DNA of 64,000 nucleotides from M3007 sp033764075. GTDB lineage: Bacteria; Bacteroidota; Bacteroidia; Chitinophagales; Saprospiraceae. The position numbers and the translations under genes are program-made. The notes beneath the pieces are model-generated. The model saw nothing but the letters and a program-made list of their open reading frames with translations. It ran no database searches and was not told the DNA's origin. Shown in pieces: positions 24,632 through 34,100 of the stretch (position 1 is the stretch's first letter; each line of letters opens with the position of its first letter). The DNA lies in contig JANRJH010000022.1 in assembly GCA_033764075.1 (NCBI GenBank), forward strand, positions 65,532-129,531, in the 5' to 3' direction.

Positions 24632-25588
24632 ATGCACACGCAAGACACCATTGACGCCTACGTCAAAGGCCAATTGACCCCCGCCGAAAAGGCGGCCTTC
24701 GAGGCCGATCTGGCCCGCGATCCAGCGCTGGCCGACGCGGTCGCCCAGGCCCGGCTCGACCTCGAGGTGGCCAACCTGATCATCCGCGACGAGGTGCGCA
24801 CCTGGATGTCGACCTGGGCGGAAGACGACGCGTGGAGCGAGCTGGATCAGGCAGCGCCCCACTCCGATTCGCCCTCGCCGCCGCCCACCCTTTCCAGCCG
24901 GCGCTTTTACCTTTGGATGGCCGCTGCAGCCGCACTGACCCTGGTGCTGGCTGCGGTGTGGTTTTTCAGGCCGGCAAAACCCGGAGCGGAGCCCGTTATC
25001 GTGGAACACAAGGACAACAATACGCCGCCCTCCTCGCCGGAAGATCCGCGGCCGGATAAATCTGAAGAGCAGCCCAGCACCCAGGATGGGAGACAGGCGC
25101 CGCAAGCGCCTGCGCCGCTGACCTTGCCGAAGACCGATCGCCGGTTCATCGCCATGGCCGAGGAGGGTTTCCAGCACCGAAACAGCGAAACGTTCATGCG
25201 CAAGGGCGATCTCGCTCAGCCCAATACCTCGCCGGACACCGTCAGTTTAGCCGCGGCAGCGCTGCGCAAACATCAGGTAGACGAAGCCATTCGCTTAGCC
25301 GCCGGAGTACCCGCATCGGATACACGGTACGCCGATGCCCAATTGCTGCTTGGACAGGCATATTTTGAACAAAAGCAGTATGCCAGGGCAACAAGCGCCA
25401 TTCAAAAAGCCATCGACACCGGGAAAATTCCACGAGACCAGGCCAACTGGAACCTGCTCATGACGCTGGTGGCGCAGTACGGGGCCCGAAAAAAAGAGGC
25501 GGATGCGTTGCTAAAGGCCATTTTATCGGATAAGGATCACCCGTATTATGAGGATGCGGAGGCGTTGGCGAGAAGGCTGCGGGAGTGA
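24632..25588 (+). CDS. Membrane anti-sigma-like protein with periplasmic TPR-like repeats
   Basis: 318 residues. The N-terminal 75 residues (DTIDAYVKGQLTPAEKAAFE) resemble the cytoplasmic sigma-binding part of anti-sigma factors. One membrane helix lies around 92-112 (LWMAAAAALTLVLAAVWFF), then a low-complexity Pro/Ser/Asp linker, then a helical region with TPR-like units (YADAQLLLGQAYFEQKQYA). The zinc-binding HxxxCxxC motif of classical anti-sigmas is not seen. The gene starts 4 bases after the sigma factor. I infer that the periplasmic TPRs sense a protein partner. Confidence 0.82.
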   Translation: MHTQDTIDAYVKGQLTPAEKAAFEADLARDPALADAVAQARLDLEVANLIIRDEVRTWMSTWAEDDAWSELDQAAPHSDSPSPPPTLSSRRFYLWMAAAAALTLVLAAVWFFRPAKPGAEPVIVEHKDNNTPPSSPEDPRPDKSEEQPSTQDGRQAPQAPAPLTLPKTDRRFIAMAEEGFQHRNSETFMRKGDLAQPNTSPDTVSLAAAALRKHQVDEAIRLAAGVPASDTRYADAQLLLGQAYFEQKQYARATSAIQKAIDTGKIPRDQANWNLLMTLVAQYGARKKEADALLKAILSDKDHPYYEDAEALARRLRE

Positions 25589-26150
25589 GGGAGGAGGGGT
25601 GTTTCTGGCAACAAAAACAGGCCGATTTGAGCGGAGATGTTTGTCTTTGATTAAAATAGCTTTACATATGGTTGGTGGGCAACCGGTTAAATTAGAAGAG
25701 ATATACCGGACAGCGGTTCCCGCTTTGGCAATTTTGGCGGTTAAATGTATCGGATGTGACGATAAATTATCCTGCCTCTACTACAAGAGGGCCGCCCCTA
25801 ACGGGGTTTATTGAGACTTATTCCAAACATACGGTAAAAAGCGTTGGCGCAAAGCAGGAACAACCGGGGATAAGCCTACATAAGCCCCGTTAGGGGCGGC
25901 CCTCTTGTAGCCTCGGGTGAAACGGGTATGTAGGAACGCCGTAGGCGTGGCATTATAAACAGTGCACGCGGAGAAACCTAGGGGTAAGTTCGCCCTATTT
26001 GATCGCAAAGATGGTCAAAGCGGGAACTGCTGTATACCGGAAGGTAATGTTTGGGTAAGGGTTGTCGGAAAGACCAATTGCCGGACTCCTGTACGCCGGC
26101 AGCACAACCAGTTAACGATAAAGGCTAAAAACGTATTTTTAGTTAAAAAA
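25589..26150. other. Gene-free region with dispersed repeats
   Basis: About 560 bases with no supported gene. Short frames here translate to repeat-derived peptides (YKRAAPNG-like). It holds the 26-base inverted repeat at 25781/25885 and a further block at 25910-25985 (with cgccgtaggcgtggcattat) that resembles commonly dispersed Bacteroidota intergenic repeats. Confidence 0.6.
25781..25910. repeat. Perfect 26-bp inverted repeat
   Basis: The left arm 25781-25806 and right arm 25885-25910 are exact reverse complements, separated by 78 bases. The core of each arm contains gggccgcccctaacgggg or its complement. Such elements are often dispersed in Bacteroidota genomes. No transposase gene is inside it. 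Confidence 0.9.
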
Positions 26151-26158
26151 CTAAAAAA

Positions 26159-26172
26159 TAGTTGTTCAACTA
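26159..26172. promoter_or_regulatory. Candidate BlaI operator
   Basis: The palindrome tagttg-tt-caacta covers the -33 region of the promoter at 26162-26191, about 50 bases before the BlaI-family gene. BlaI/MecI repressors bind dyad sequences in their own promoters. The half-site differs from the classical TACA/TGTA, so the match is by position and symmetry. Confidence 0.5.
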
Positions 26173-26191
26173 AACATTAGTTGTATCTTTG
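26162..26191 (+). promoter_or_regulatory. Bacteroidota-type promoter of the BlaI/M56 operon
   Basis: TTG at 26162-26164 and TATCTTTG at 26184-26191, spaced by 19 bases, match the -33/-7 consensus TTG-N19-TAnnTTTG. The start codon is at 26221, leaving a leader of roughly 20-25 bases. Confidence 0.65.
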
Positions 26192-26220
26192 TCCTGTGAA
26201 TGTAGAAAATTTTTCATTGC

Positions 26221-26610
26221 ATGCGACAATTGACACAAAAAGAAGAAGAGGTGATGACCATTCTGTGGAGGCTCCAGAAAGCGTTCGTCAACGATATCCT
26301 GAATGACATGGAGGAACCCAGGCCGCCCTACAATACCGTATCCTCCATCGTGCGAAAATTGGAATCGGAGGGTTTGGTCGGCTATGAAGCCTTTGGCAAA
26401 ACCCATCGGTATTTTCCCATACTTCGCAAGGAAGCGTACCGCGTCGGTGTAATGGATCGCGTACTCAGCCATTTTTTCGACGACTCCCCCGCCGCCCTGT
26501 TGTCTTATTTTATGAAAAAGGAAAAGGTGGATGAGGAGGATATCCAAAAGCTATTGGAAGAAGTGAAAAGGAGAGAGGAGACTGAAGGAGAAGAAAACAG
26601 AAACGCCTGA
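26221..26610 (+). CDS. BlaI/MecI/CopY family transcriptional repressor
   Basis: 129 residues. An N-terminal winged helix (RQLTQKEEEVMTILWRL, then YNTVSSIVRKLESEGLV) and a C-terminal dimerisation helix match the family, at the normal length. In classical systems the repressor is cleaved after a membrane M56 protease senses its ligand, which releases the operon. Here the M56 gene follows 20 bases downstream. A palindrome overlaps the promoter, suggesting autoregulation. Confidence 0.95.
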   Translation: MRQLTQKEEEVMTILWRLQKAFVNDILNDMEEPRPPYNTVSSIVRKLESEGLVGYEAFGKTHRYFPILRKEAYRVGVMDRVLSHFFDDSPAALLSYFMKKEKVDEEDIQKLLEEVKRREETEGEENRNA

Positions 26611-26630
26611 CAGCCCAACAACCCACCCGC

Positions 26631-29423
26631 ATGCAATACCTGCTCGAATCTGCTTTCTGCCTGGCCCTTTTTTACGCCTTCTACCTGCTGGTGTTGCGCC
26701 GGGAGACTTTTTTCCAGATCAACCGCTGGTACCTCCTGCTGACCCCCGTGTTGGCCTTCGGTATCCCGGCACTGAATATCCGGCTGGAGCAACCTCCTGC
26801 GCCGGTGATGATGGATGCGGAGAAGTTACCCGCGCCGGCGCCTATGGTGGAATGGCCGTCTGTAGTGGAGCGGGTGCAGACAGCGCCGCGAGCGGTAAGC
26901 CATGTGATGAATCGGCCGGTGTGGTCGCTACAGTTGGGCGACGTACTCTGGTGTATATATGGCGCGGTGGCTGCTTTGTTCCTGTTACGGCTGGCCTGGC
27001 AGATTATTGCCATGATCCGGTTTATCCGCCGCTGCCGTAAAGATACCGACCAGCGGCTGGTGATGGCAGAGGATGGCGATGGCGGATCCCCGGCTTCGTT
27101 TTTCGGATATGTATTCTGGCAGCCGGGTGTTTTGCCGGAGTCCGAACGCCGGCTGTTGCTGGAGCACGAGATGGTGCATGTGCGTCAGTGGCACAGCCTG
27201 GATCTGATCCTGATTGAAATCCTGATTGCATTGCAATGGTTCAATCCACTGCTTTACCTGTACCGCCGCAGTTTGCGGGAAGTACACGAGTTCATTGCCG
27301 ACGATTATGTGGTGCGCCGGACGCGGCAGCGCTATGCCTACGCCGGTTTGCTGGTTCAATACCAAACTGCGGGGAACAGGGCCCAACCCGGTTTGGTCAA
27401 CACCTTTCATTCACTCATTAAAAATCGTCTGATTATGCTGGCCAAACGCCCATCCGACCCGCTGCGCCGGGTCAAATACCTGTTTGCGCTCCCGTTGCTG
27501 GGGGCCCTCATGCTGCTCTTCTCCTTCCGCCTGGTAGAACGCCTGCAGGACGTACGCAATACCACTGAATTGCTCGAACAATATGCCGCCAGTCTGTCGG
27601 AAGTCGTCATTGCGACAGAACGCCCGCACGGGGTGGAACCGACGCCCTATATCTTTTATTGGGGAGCCTTTCAGGCAAAGTTCAACTATGCGTCGGCGAC
27701 GAAGGAATATTTCGCAGAAATTCACATCTCCCCGGATGAGTTTCGGGAGGCGATAAAACGGGAGCCCCGGCTCTGGACGGGCGAAACCTTGCTGCAACGC
27801 CTTTCTATGGTGATCAACGGACAAGAAATCAAAAGCGATTACTACAACCCGGAGATCTATAAAGCGACCTTGCCGGCGCTTCAGGCCTTGGCGGAGAAAT
27901 TGACGGACACCGACTACATCAAAGCAGGCAACATCACGCTGCCCGAAGGAAAATCAGGCGAAATATTAATTTTCCTGGACGGCGCCCGGCCGGGTTGGAT
28001 ACCGAAGGATAATGCCGAGCCGAACAAGCGGGGTCCTGTCATCACAGAGGTCTTATGGGGAAAAAGAAGTTTTACGCTGATGGAAGACCGATATGTAACG
28101 ATTAGTGAGTTCTGGGATATTATCGGGTCGCAGCCGCTCATCCGGTACAAAGACGCGCCGGAGCGTACGCCGACAATGTTCAATCTGGCGATTTCAAATG
28201 CCGGCAACCCGGTTCTGCGCTATAATGCAGACGAAAAAGATGCATACGACCTGGAAACACTGCGGGAACGCTTGCGGGCGCACGAACAAAATATCAAACC
28301 AGGCGCCGTGGTGCATATCGCGGCATGGGACGCTCACGACATTGACATAGCATTGCGACAGGCATCAATGGATACCATCATTACGTTCGATCCGGTCACT
28401 TATCAACAGACTACCACGTATGTCACCAGCAACGGCAGCTTGCGGCCCGCGCCGGCAGCCTCCGAATTGATTGCGCTCCGATTGGTAGCAGATGCCGACC
28501 CGCGACGCCTGCTGCGCGAATCAGATACCCGGAATTTCAGTTTCGAATGGGGGCCCTATTCGGCCACTTTCCCCAACCGGATGTTTGCAGAATCGTATGA
28601 TCAATCCGGCAGCAGCGAACGCCTGCATGCCGACCGGCCCGTGGAAAGTCATTCCAACACATTGACGAAAAAGGATATCCTCCAGATGCTGCGCGCACCG
28701 TCGAAGCTGTATCGCGAAAATGATCTCCTGACCGATTTCAACTTCACCCTGGATTACAAAGGCTACGGCGGGCTGATCCAAAACGGCGAAGTCCCGGATG
28801 ACCTTATCCGCAAACTTGAACGCGAACTTCAGCCCGGTGAATCCATCCGGCTGACCGGCTTCCAGGCACGTACCGGCGCTTCACGCAAGGTGATCGCCAC
28901 GCAAACGGCATTTCAGCAGGTATCCGGTGAAGTCATCGTAGAAAAGGTGGAAATGGTCAATATTGATAGAACGCCTGGCGATGTGCCGCTGATCAGTCTG
29001 CTGATGAAGCCTGACAGTTACAAAGCCCTGCAGGATAAATTAGCCGGCATACCTGGCATCTGGTTCAAATACGGTGAAATTGACCTTTCACCCGTCACTT
29101 TCATCCTGGAAGTCCGCAATGAAGACCCCAAACCCGCCCTTCGTCCACTGGTTCAACCAGCCCCCCCGGAGATCAGCATCCGCATAAGTCCCAATCCGGC
29201 AAGCGAGGTGGCCACCATTCATCTTACCTTGCCCAAGGCCGGCGAAGGACTGCTGACCGTGACGGACCTGGAGGGCAAGTTGCGCTTTTCTGTTCGAACC
29301 GAGTTTGCTGCCGGGGATACGCCGTTTCAATTGCCCCTGCATTTTCTGAAAGGCAAAGGACTGTTTATGGTGCAGATTGCTATGCCGTATGGGTCGGCGG
29401 GGACGAAGATGGTGGTTGAATAA
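26631..29423 (+). CDS. M56 (BlaR1/MecR1-like) membrane metalloprotease with large extracytoplasmic region and T9SS-like tail
   Basis: 930 residues. Helices in the first 140 residues are followed by the protease core: HExxH in LLEHEMVHVRQWH, with a downstream REVHEFIADDYV supplying the third zinc ligand. Another helix (LFALPLLGALMLLFSF) comes near residue 290. About 600 residues of extracytoplasmic region follow, with two similar segments (YIFYWGAFQAKFNYAS and FSFEWGPYSATFPNRM). The end (ISIRISPNPASEVATIHLTL) resembles a T9SS sorting domain. Classical BlaR1 ends in a penicillin-binding sensor, which is absent here. It would cleave BlaI directly or indirectly upon an unknown envelope signal. 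Confidence 0.88.
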   Translation: MQYLLESAFCLALFYAFYLLVLRRETFFQINRWYLLLTPVLAFGIPALNIRLEQPPAPVMMDAEKLPAPAPMVEWPSVVERVQTAPRAVSHVMNRPVWSLQLGDVLWCIYGAVAALFLLRLAWQIIAMIRFIRRCRKDTDQRLVMAEDGDGGSPASFFGYVFWQPGVLPESERRLLLEHEMVHVRQWHSLDLILIEILIALQWFNPLLYLYRRSLREVHEFIADDYVVRRTRQRYAYAGLLVQYQTAGNRAQPGLVNTFHSLIKNRLIMLAKRPSDPLRRVKYLFALPLLGALMLLFSFRLVERLQDVRNTTELLEQYAASLSEVVIATERPHGVEPTPYIFYWGAFQAKFNYASATKEYFAEIHISPDEFREAIKREPRLWTGETLLQRLSMVINGQEIKSDYYNPEIYKATLPALQALAEKLTDTDYIKAGNITLPEGKSGEILIFLDGARPGWIPKDNAEPNKRGPVITEVLWGKRSFTLMEDRYVTISEFWDIIGSQPLIRYKDAPERTPTMFNLAISNAGNPVLRYNADEKDAYDLETLRERLRAHEQNIKPGAVVHIAAWDAHDIDIALRQASMDTIITFDPVTYQQTTTYVTSNGSLRPAPAASELIALRLVADADPRRLLRESDTRNFSFEWGPYSATFPNRMFAESYDQSGSSERLHADRPVESHSNTLTKKDILQMLRAPSKLYRENDLLTDFNFTLDYKGYGGLIQNGEVPDDLIRKLERELQPGESIRLTGFQARTGASRKVIATQTAFQQVSGEVIVEKVEMVNIDRTPGDVPLISLLMKPDSYKALQDKLAGIPGIWFKYGEIDLSPVTFILEVRNEDPKPALRPLVQPAPPEISIRISPNPASEVATIHLTLPKAGEGLLTVTDLEGKLRFSVRTEFAAGDTPFQLPLHFLKGKGLFMVQIAMPYGSAGTKMVVE

Positions 29424-29493
29424 GGCAACGTAAGTGGCGCAGGATGTGGACTTCCCCACCCCACATCCTGCGCAAAAAACGTATCTTTACCCC

Positions 29494-31056
29494 ATGAAAC
29501 GATTCTTCAACACCACCGGACTGTGCAACCCGGAAAGGCACTACATGGTAAACCCGTTCCGGGATTTGTATGCAGATGTCCTGCGCCTGATTGAAGATCA
29601 ACAGTACTTCGTTATACACGCCCCTCGGCAAACGGGCAAAACAACTTTCCTGCACGCCCTGGCGCACCGGTTAAACAAAGACGGAAATTACGTCTCGGTG
29701 GTGTGCTCCCTGGAATCGGCCGGCTATCCGAGTATTTCGGTGGAGGATGCCAATGCGGTGTTTATCCAGTCGCTGTATCGCATGGCCGATTTTTTCCTCG
29801 AAAAACAGTACCTGCCGCCGGAACCAGGCCTGTACCCGGCGAGCGAATCCCTGCTGGGGAAATACCTCACCGACTGGTGCAAGGCCCTGGAAAAACCCCT
29901 CGTCCTGCTACTCGATGAGGTGGACGCGCTCTACGACGACGTGCTCATTTCCACCCTGCGCCAACTGCGCGACGGCTTCCAGACCCGCCCCCGAAACTTC
30001 CCGCAGTCGGTCGCCCTGGTAGGCCTGCGCGACATCCGCGAGTACCGCCTGCGCGCACGTGCCGACAACCCTTCCATTGGCGCAGGATCGCCTTTTAATG
30101 TCAAAGCTGAATCCTTTTTCTTGCGGGTGTTTTCACGCGAGGAAGTGCGCGGACTGCTCGACCAACACACCCACGACACCGGACAGGCGTTCTCCGACGC
30201 TGTTTTTGAAAAATTGTACGCATACTCCGGCGGTCAACCCTGGCTGACCAATGCCCTGGCCAATGAAATCGTGGCCAAAATGCTCAAGAACGACTACACC
30301 CGCGAGATCAGTCCGGACATGGTCGAAACCGCCAAAGAGCGCCTGATCGAGCAGCGCCAGACTCACCTCGACAGCCTAACCGATAAAATCAACGACCCGC
30401 GGGTGCGGCCGATCGTCCTGAGCATCGTCACCGGCGAAGCCCCGGCGTTCGACGGCTTCGACGATGCGCTCCGCTACTGCCGGGACTTAGGCATCATCAC
30501 CCAGGACAACCCCATCCGTTTTGCCAACCCCATCTACCGGGAGATCATCACCCGCATCCTGAATTCCATTCTGCAAGCGGGCATCAACGAGGACATTGCC
30601 CATACCGCCTGGTACCTGCAACCCGACGGTACGCTCGATATGGACAAGCTTCTGGGCGCTTTCACCGAATTCTATCGCTGGAATTCGGAGTCCTGGCTGG
30701 AGCGCTTCGAGTACAGGGAGGCCGGTCACCAACTCCTGCTCATGGCGTTTTTGCAGCGCATCGTAAACGGTGGCGGACGCATCGAACGGGAAATGGCCGT
30801 TGGAAACGGCCGCACCGATCTGGCCATCTTCTGGAAAAACCAGGTCATCCCCATCGAAATCAAAATGCACCACGACGCCCGCTCCGAGCCCCTGGGCCTG
30901 CAACAGCTCGCCCGATACATGGACAAGTTGGGTCAACAACGCGGCTACCTCGTGCTCTTCGAGAAGAAAAATTCAGAAGAACTGCCGTGGGAGCAGCGGA
31001 TTCGGCGGGAGGAGCATTCGGTGGAGGGTAAGGAGATTGTTTTGTTGGGGATGTAG
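29494..31056 (+). CDS. AAA-like ATPase with C-terminal PD-(D/E)XK-like domain
   Basis: 520 residues from the ATG at 29494. The N-terminal ATPase has a P-loop variant HAPRQTGKTTFL (about residues 42-53), Walker B LVLLLDEVDALYDD and an arginine-containing VALVGLRDIREYRLR. The C-terminal part (GNGRTDLAIFWKNQVIPIEIK) carries D and E-x-K spaced as in PD-(D/E)XK nucleases, followed by LQQLARYMDKLG. The family is widespread in Bacteroidota; its role is unproven, and nuclease-linked defence or regulation are possibilities. A TATCTTTA box lies about 10 bases before the start. It converges on the minus-strand CHAT gene, 142 bases away. Confidence 0.85.
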   Translation: MKRFFNTTGLCNPERHYMVNPFRDLYADVLRLIEDQQYFVIHAPRQTGKTTFLHALAHRLNKDGNYVSVVCSLESAGYPSISVEDANAVFIQSLYRMADFFLEKQYLPPEPGLYPASESLLGKYLTDWCKALEKPLVLLLDEVDALYDDVLISTLRQLRDGFQTRPRNFPQSVALVGLRDIREYRLRARADNPSIGAGSPFNVKAESFFLRVFSREEVRGLLDQHTHDTGQAFSDAVFEKLYAYSGGQPWLTNALANEIVAKMLKNDYTREISPDMVETAKERLIEQRQTHLDSLTDKINDPRVRPIVLSIVTGEAPAFDGFDDALRYCRDLGIITQDNPIRFANPIYREIITRILNSILQAGINEDIAHTAWYLQPDGTLDMDKLLGAFTEFYRWNSESWLERFEYREAGHQLLLMAFLQRIVNGGGRIEREMAVGNGRTDLAIFWKNQVIPIEIKMHHDARSEPLGLQQLARYMDKLGQQRGYLVLFEKKNSEELPWEQRIRREEHSVEGKEIVLLGM

Positions 31057-31198
31057 GTTGGGGGGGGGACAAATGCCCGAACAATCACTTGAGGGTTTCA
31101 ATGTCTTTTTCGCGGGTCGCTTTAAGTGGGCAGATAAAGGGTGGTTGGTTGTTTTAGCAAATGCAGACGTAGATCAATCCGGCAACGGAGTTAGCCCT

Positions 31199-34100
31199 CT
31201 AAAGCTTCCGCATATCCCCCACCGGGATAAACCCCGACCAGAAATACGGGTGGGCGCCGCCGTCCTTTTTGTGTTGTTGGATGAAGTCTTTTTTGGCTTG
31301 CCAAAGCGCGGTGTCCTTGTCCATGCCTTTGTGCAGATTGCGGTAAAACAAGCGCATGAGTTCGCCGGTGCGGGCGTCATTCACGGGCCACAGGGTGGTC
31401 ACGATGCTCTTGGCGCCGGCGTAGGCGAAGGCGCGCGCCAGCGAGATGATGCCTTCGCCGCGTTTGAGCTGGCCGATGCCCGTTTCGCAAGCGGAGAGGG
31501 TGACCAGATCGGCGTTGAGCGCGAGGTTGTAGATGTCTTTGACGTAAAATTTATCGAAACCAAGGGTGTCGCCGGGCTGCGCAAAAGCGAGCCACGCGTA
31601 GTCGCCCACGCGGTCGTTGGCCTTGCCGTGGGTGCTGAGGTGCAGGATGCGGTATTGGCCTGCGTGCCGTTGGAAGGAGTCGATGGTGGCCTTGGCGCCA
31701 TACCAGGTTTGTCCCTTGAACGGTCCGGCCACGTCTTTGATCTCCTGACCGCTGGCGGGCAGTGCCGAGATGCTGTCGCGCGTCCCGCTGAGCCCGAGGG
31801 CTTCGGCCGCAGCATCCGTCCAGGTGAGCAGGGCGTCGGGATTGCCCTGAAAGAAGGGGGCTAAGGCCAGCATAGGTTGGCCGGGCGGGTTTTTGTGCTG
31901 TTTATCGCGCATTTCGCGCAGCAGGGTAGCGGAATAGGCGTAGCTGATGGGGTGGTTGTTGCCGAAGTAGTCGTGATTGTAATAGCGCTCCGGGTTTTCG
32001 GGTCGACTGGTCAGCAAGGCGTCGAAAGGGACATAGCCTAGTATGCCGTCGGGGACGATGATCACTTTTCCGTTCTTCGGGATCAGCGGGGCCACAGGGG
32101 CGATGAGCTTTTCGTAGAGGGCATGGGCAGCCTGTGCGTATGCCTGGGCCGTGCTCAATTCGTAGGAGGGCAAGGTCGATTGGCTCACATGGTAATCGGT
32201 GAGCCCATAGCGCATTTGCCGCACGAGGGAGTCGAGGGGGAAGCCGGGGTCGCGTTTGATCTGGTGGACGGCGAAGGTATCGGGACGGACGGCGAAGATG
32301 TATACCGCGCTGTCGCCGGTGAAGAACTCGATGAGGGTTTGGTCGGGCTGGAGGAGGGAGTCCTGGACGTAGGTTAGGGAGACGGTGGAGTGGTCGTATT
32401 TGAGTTTATGGTATTGAGGAAAGGCGCCCGAGAGCGAGTCAAGGTAATGCGCATAATCGAGATTGGCATCAGCAAACGCGGCAGATTTCTTTATCAAAAG
32501 ACTATCGGTTGGCAAAATAGGCTGCAAGGACGACTCGAACAGGATTTTCTCCGCCTCATGGATTATTGCCGCGTAGCGCCTGCAGGTTTCAATCGCCGCC
32601 GATGGGATACCGGCAACGGACATCGCCTCTTCGTTATTAATCAATTCCAGAAGCGCAATCCCTTTGTTCATTTCCATCAATTCAAAAAATGAATCCTGGT
32701 ATATTTTATTTCCCGGATCTTCGGTTTTCAAAAGGAAATTCAGTTTTATTTCTGTTAAATAATGCCTTACCAGGAGAAAATCCAGCTTGGATTTGTCAGA
32801 AAAGGTCAAACGCAATTCATCACAATAATCCATCGCAAGATTTAGGATTGCTCCGGCAGTAAACAGAGAATCGGGATGAACCTGACAAATCGATTTTGCC
32901 TCTCCGGCAAGTGCATAAATAAAATTCGGATTGAGTTTGTTGGTGGGAAAACCGGACCGATCGTCAAACGATTGGACAGCTAAACGATAATAATACAGAG
33001 ATGTATCAAACCGGTTCAATGCATAATAAATATCGCCCAATTGGACAAAATCAAAGCTTTTTGTATAAAAAAAATGATCTCCTGCGACACTGCTGGCTTC
33101 TATTGCATTTAACATATAATGCAGGGCTGAATCATACTGCATCATATTCAGGTATATCCAGGATAACTTCTCATTAATAATATACCGATAGTATCCGGAG
33201 GCCATCCTGGCAGTGTCATTGCTTATAAAATCTGGGAAATTATTTTTAATTACATGAACAGCGCTGTCATATTCTCCTTTACAATTATACACGGCCGATA
33301 GGTCCAATTGTATATCACACCATAAATAAGAAGGAATATTCGGTTTCTTTTGGGCAATTTCCAAAGCCCTGCTGATATAAACGGCGGCATTGTCGCAATC
33401 GCCAAGGTTCAGGAAAACCTGCCCCACATCATTCAAAGCGGAAATGGTTTCGGATGAATTTTCTCCATAAACGGAAACCACATCCTGAAGGTTTTTCATG
33501 GCAATGGCAAGCCCGGTATTGAAATCGCCGGTGTATCCCGTTTTCAGCACCTCATATTGCTCGTAGAAAACCTGGTCGGAGACCGACATGTCGGAGTACT
33601 TTTTAGAAACTTCCATGGTTTCGTCCGATTTTTCAAAGTCTCCTTTGACCCGGTAAATTATGGATAATATCAGGAGGGTTTTATGGAGGTTGTAACGGTC
33701 GTTCAAGGCCGTAAAAACAGCCAGCGCTTCGGTAGCCATGACCTCTGCTTCATCGATATCCGATTGTGCAAAATAAACAATAGCCAATGCCGCCTTACAC
33801 CGGGCCGCACCAGAAATATTATCCAGTTTTTCGAATATCCCTTTTGCTTTTAATATCCACCCTTCACTGCTTTTGAAGTTCATCTTCAATCCCTCGCAAG
33901 CGCCGATCTGGCTATAGGCATCCGCCAGCAAGACGCTGACCGTGTCATATTTTTCGGCAATTTGTGCTGCTTTTTGCGCATACAACAACATGCTGTCTAT
34001 CTTTTCTTTCTCGTAGTTACCAATCAGATAAGATAGTTCAAGGTATACCTTGCCTGCTCCAACATGATTTCCTTCAAATTGCTGGCCGATGCTTTTGAGG

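Noticed and set aside
25548..25814. 88-codon frame in the gap after the anti-sigma gene
   Set aside because: It overlaps the end of the real gene and ends inside the inverted repeat, giving a repeat-derived peptide.
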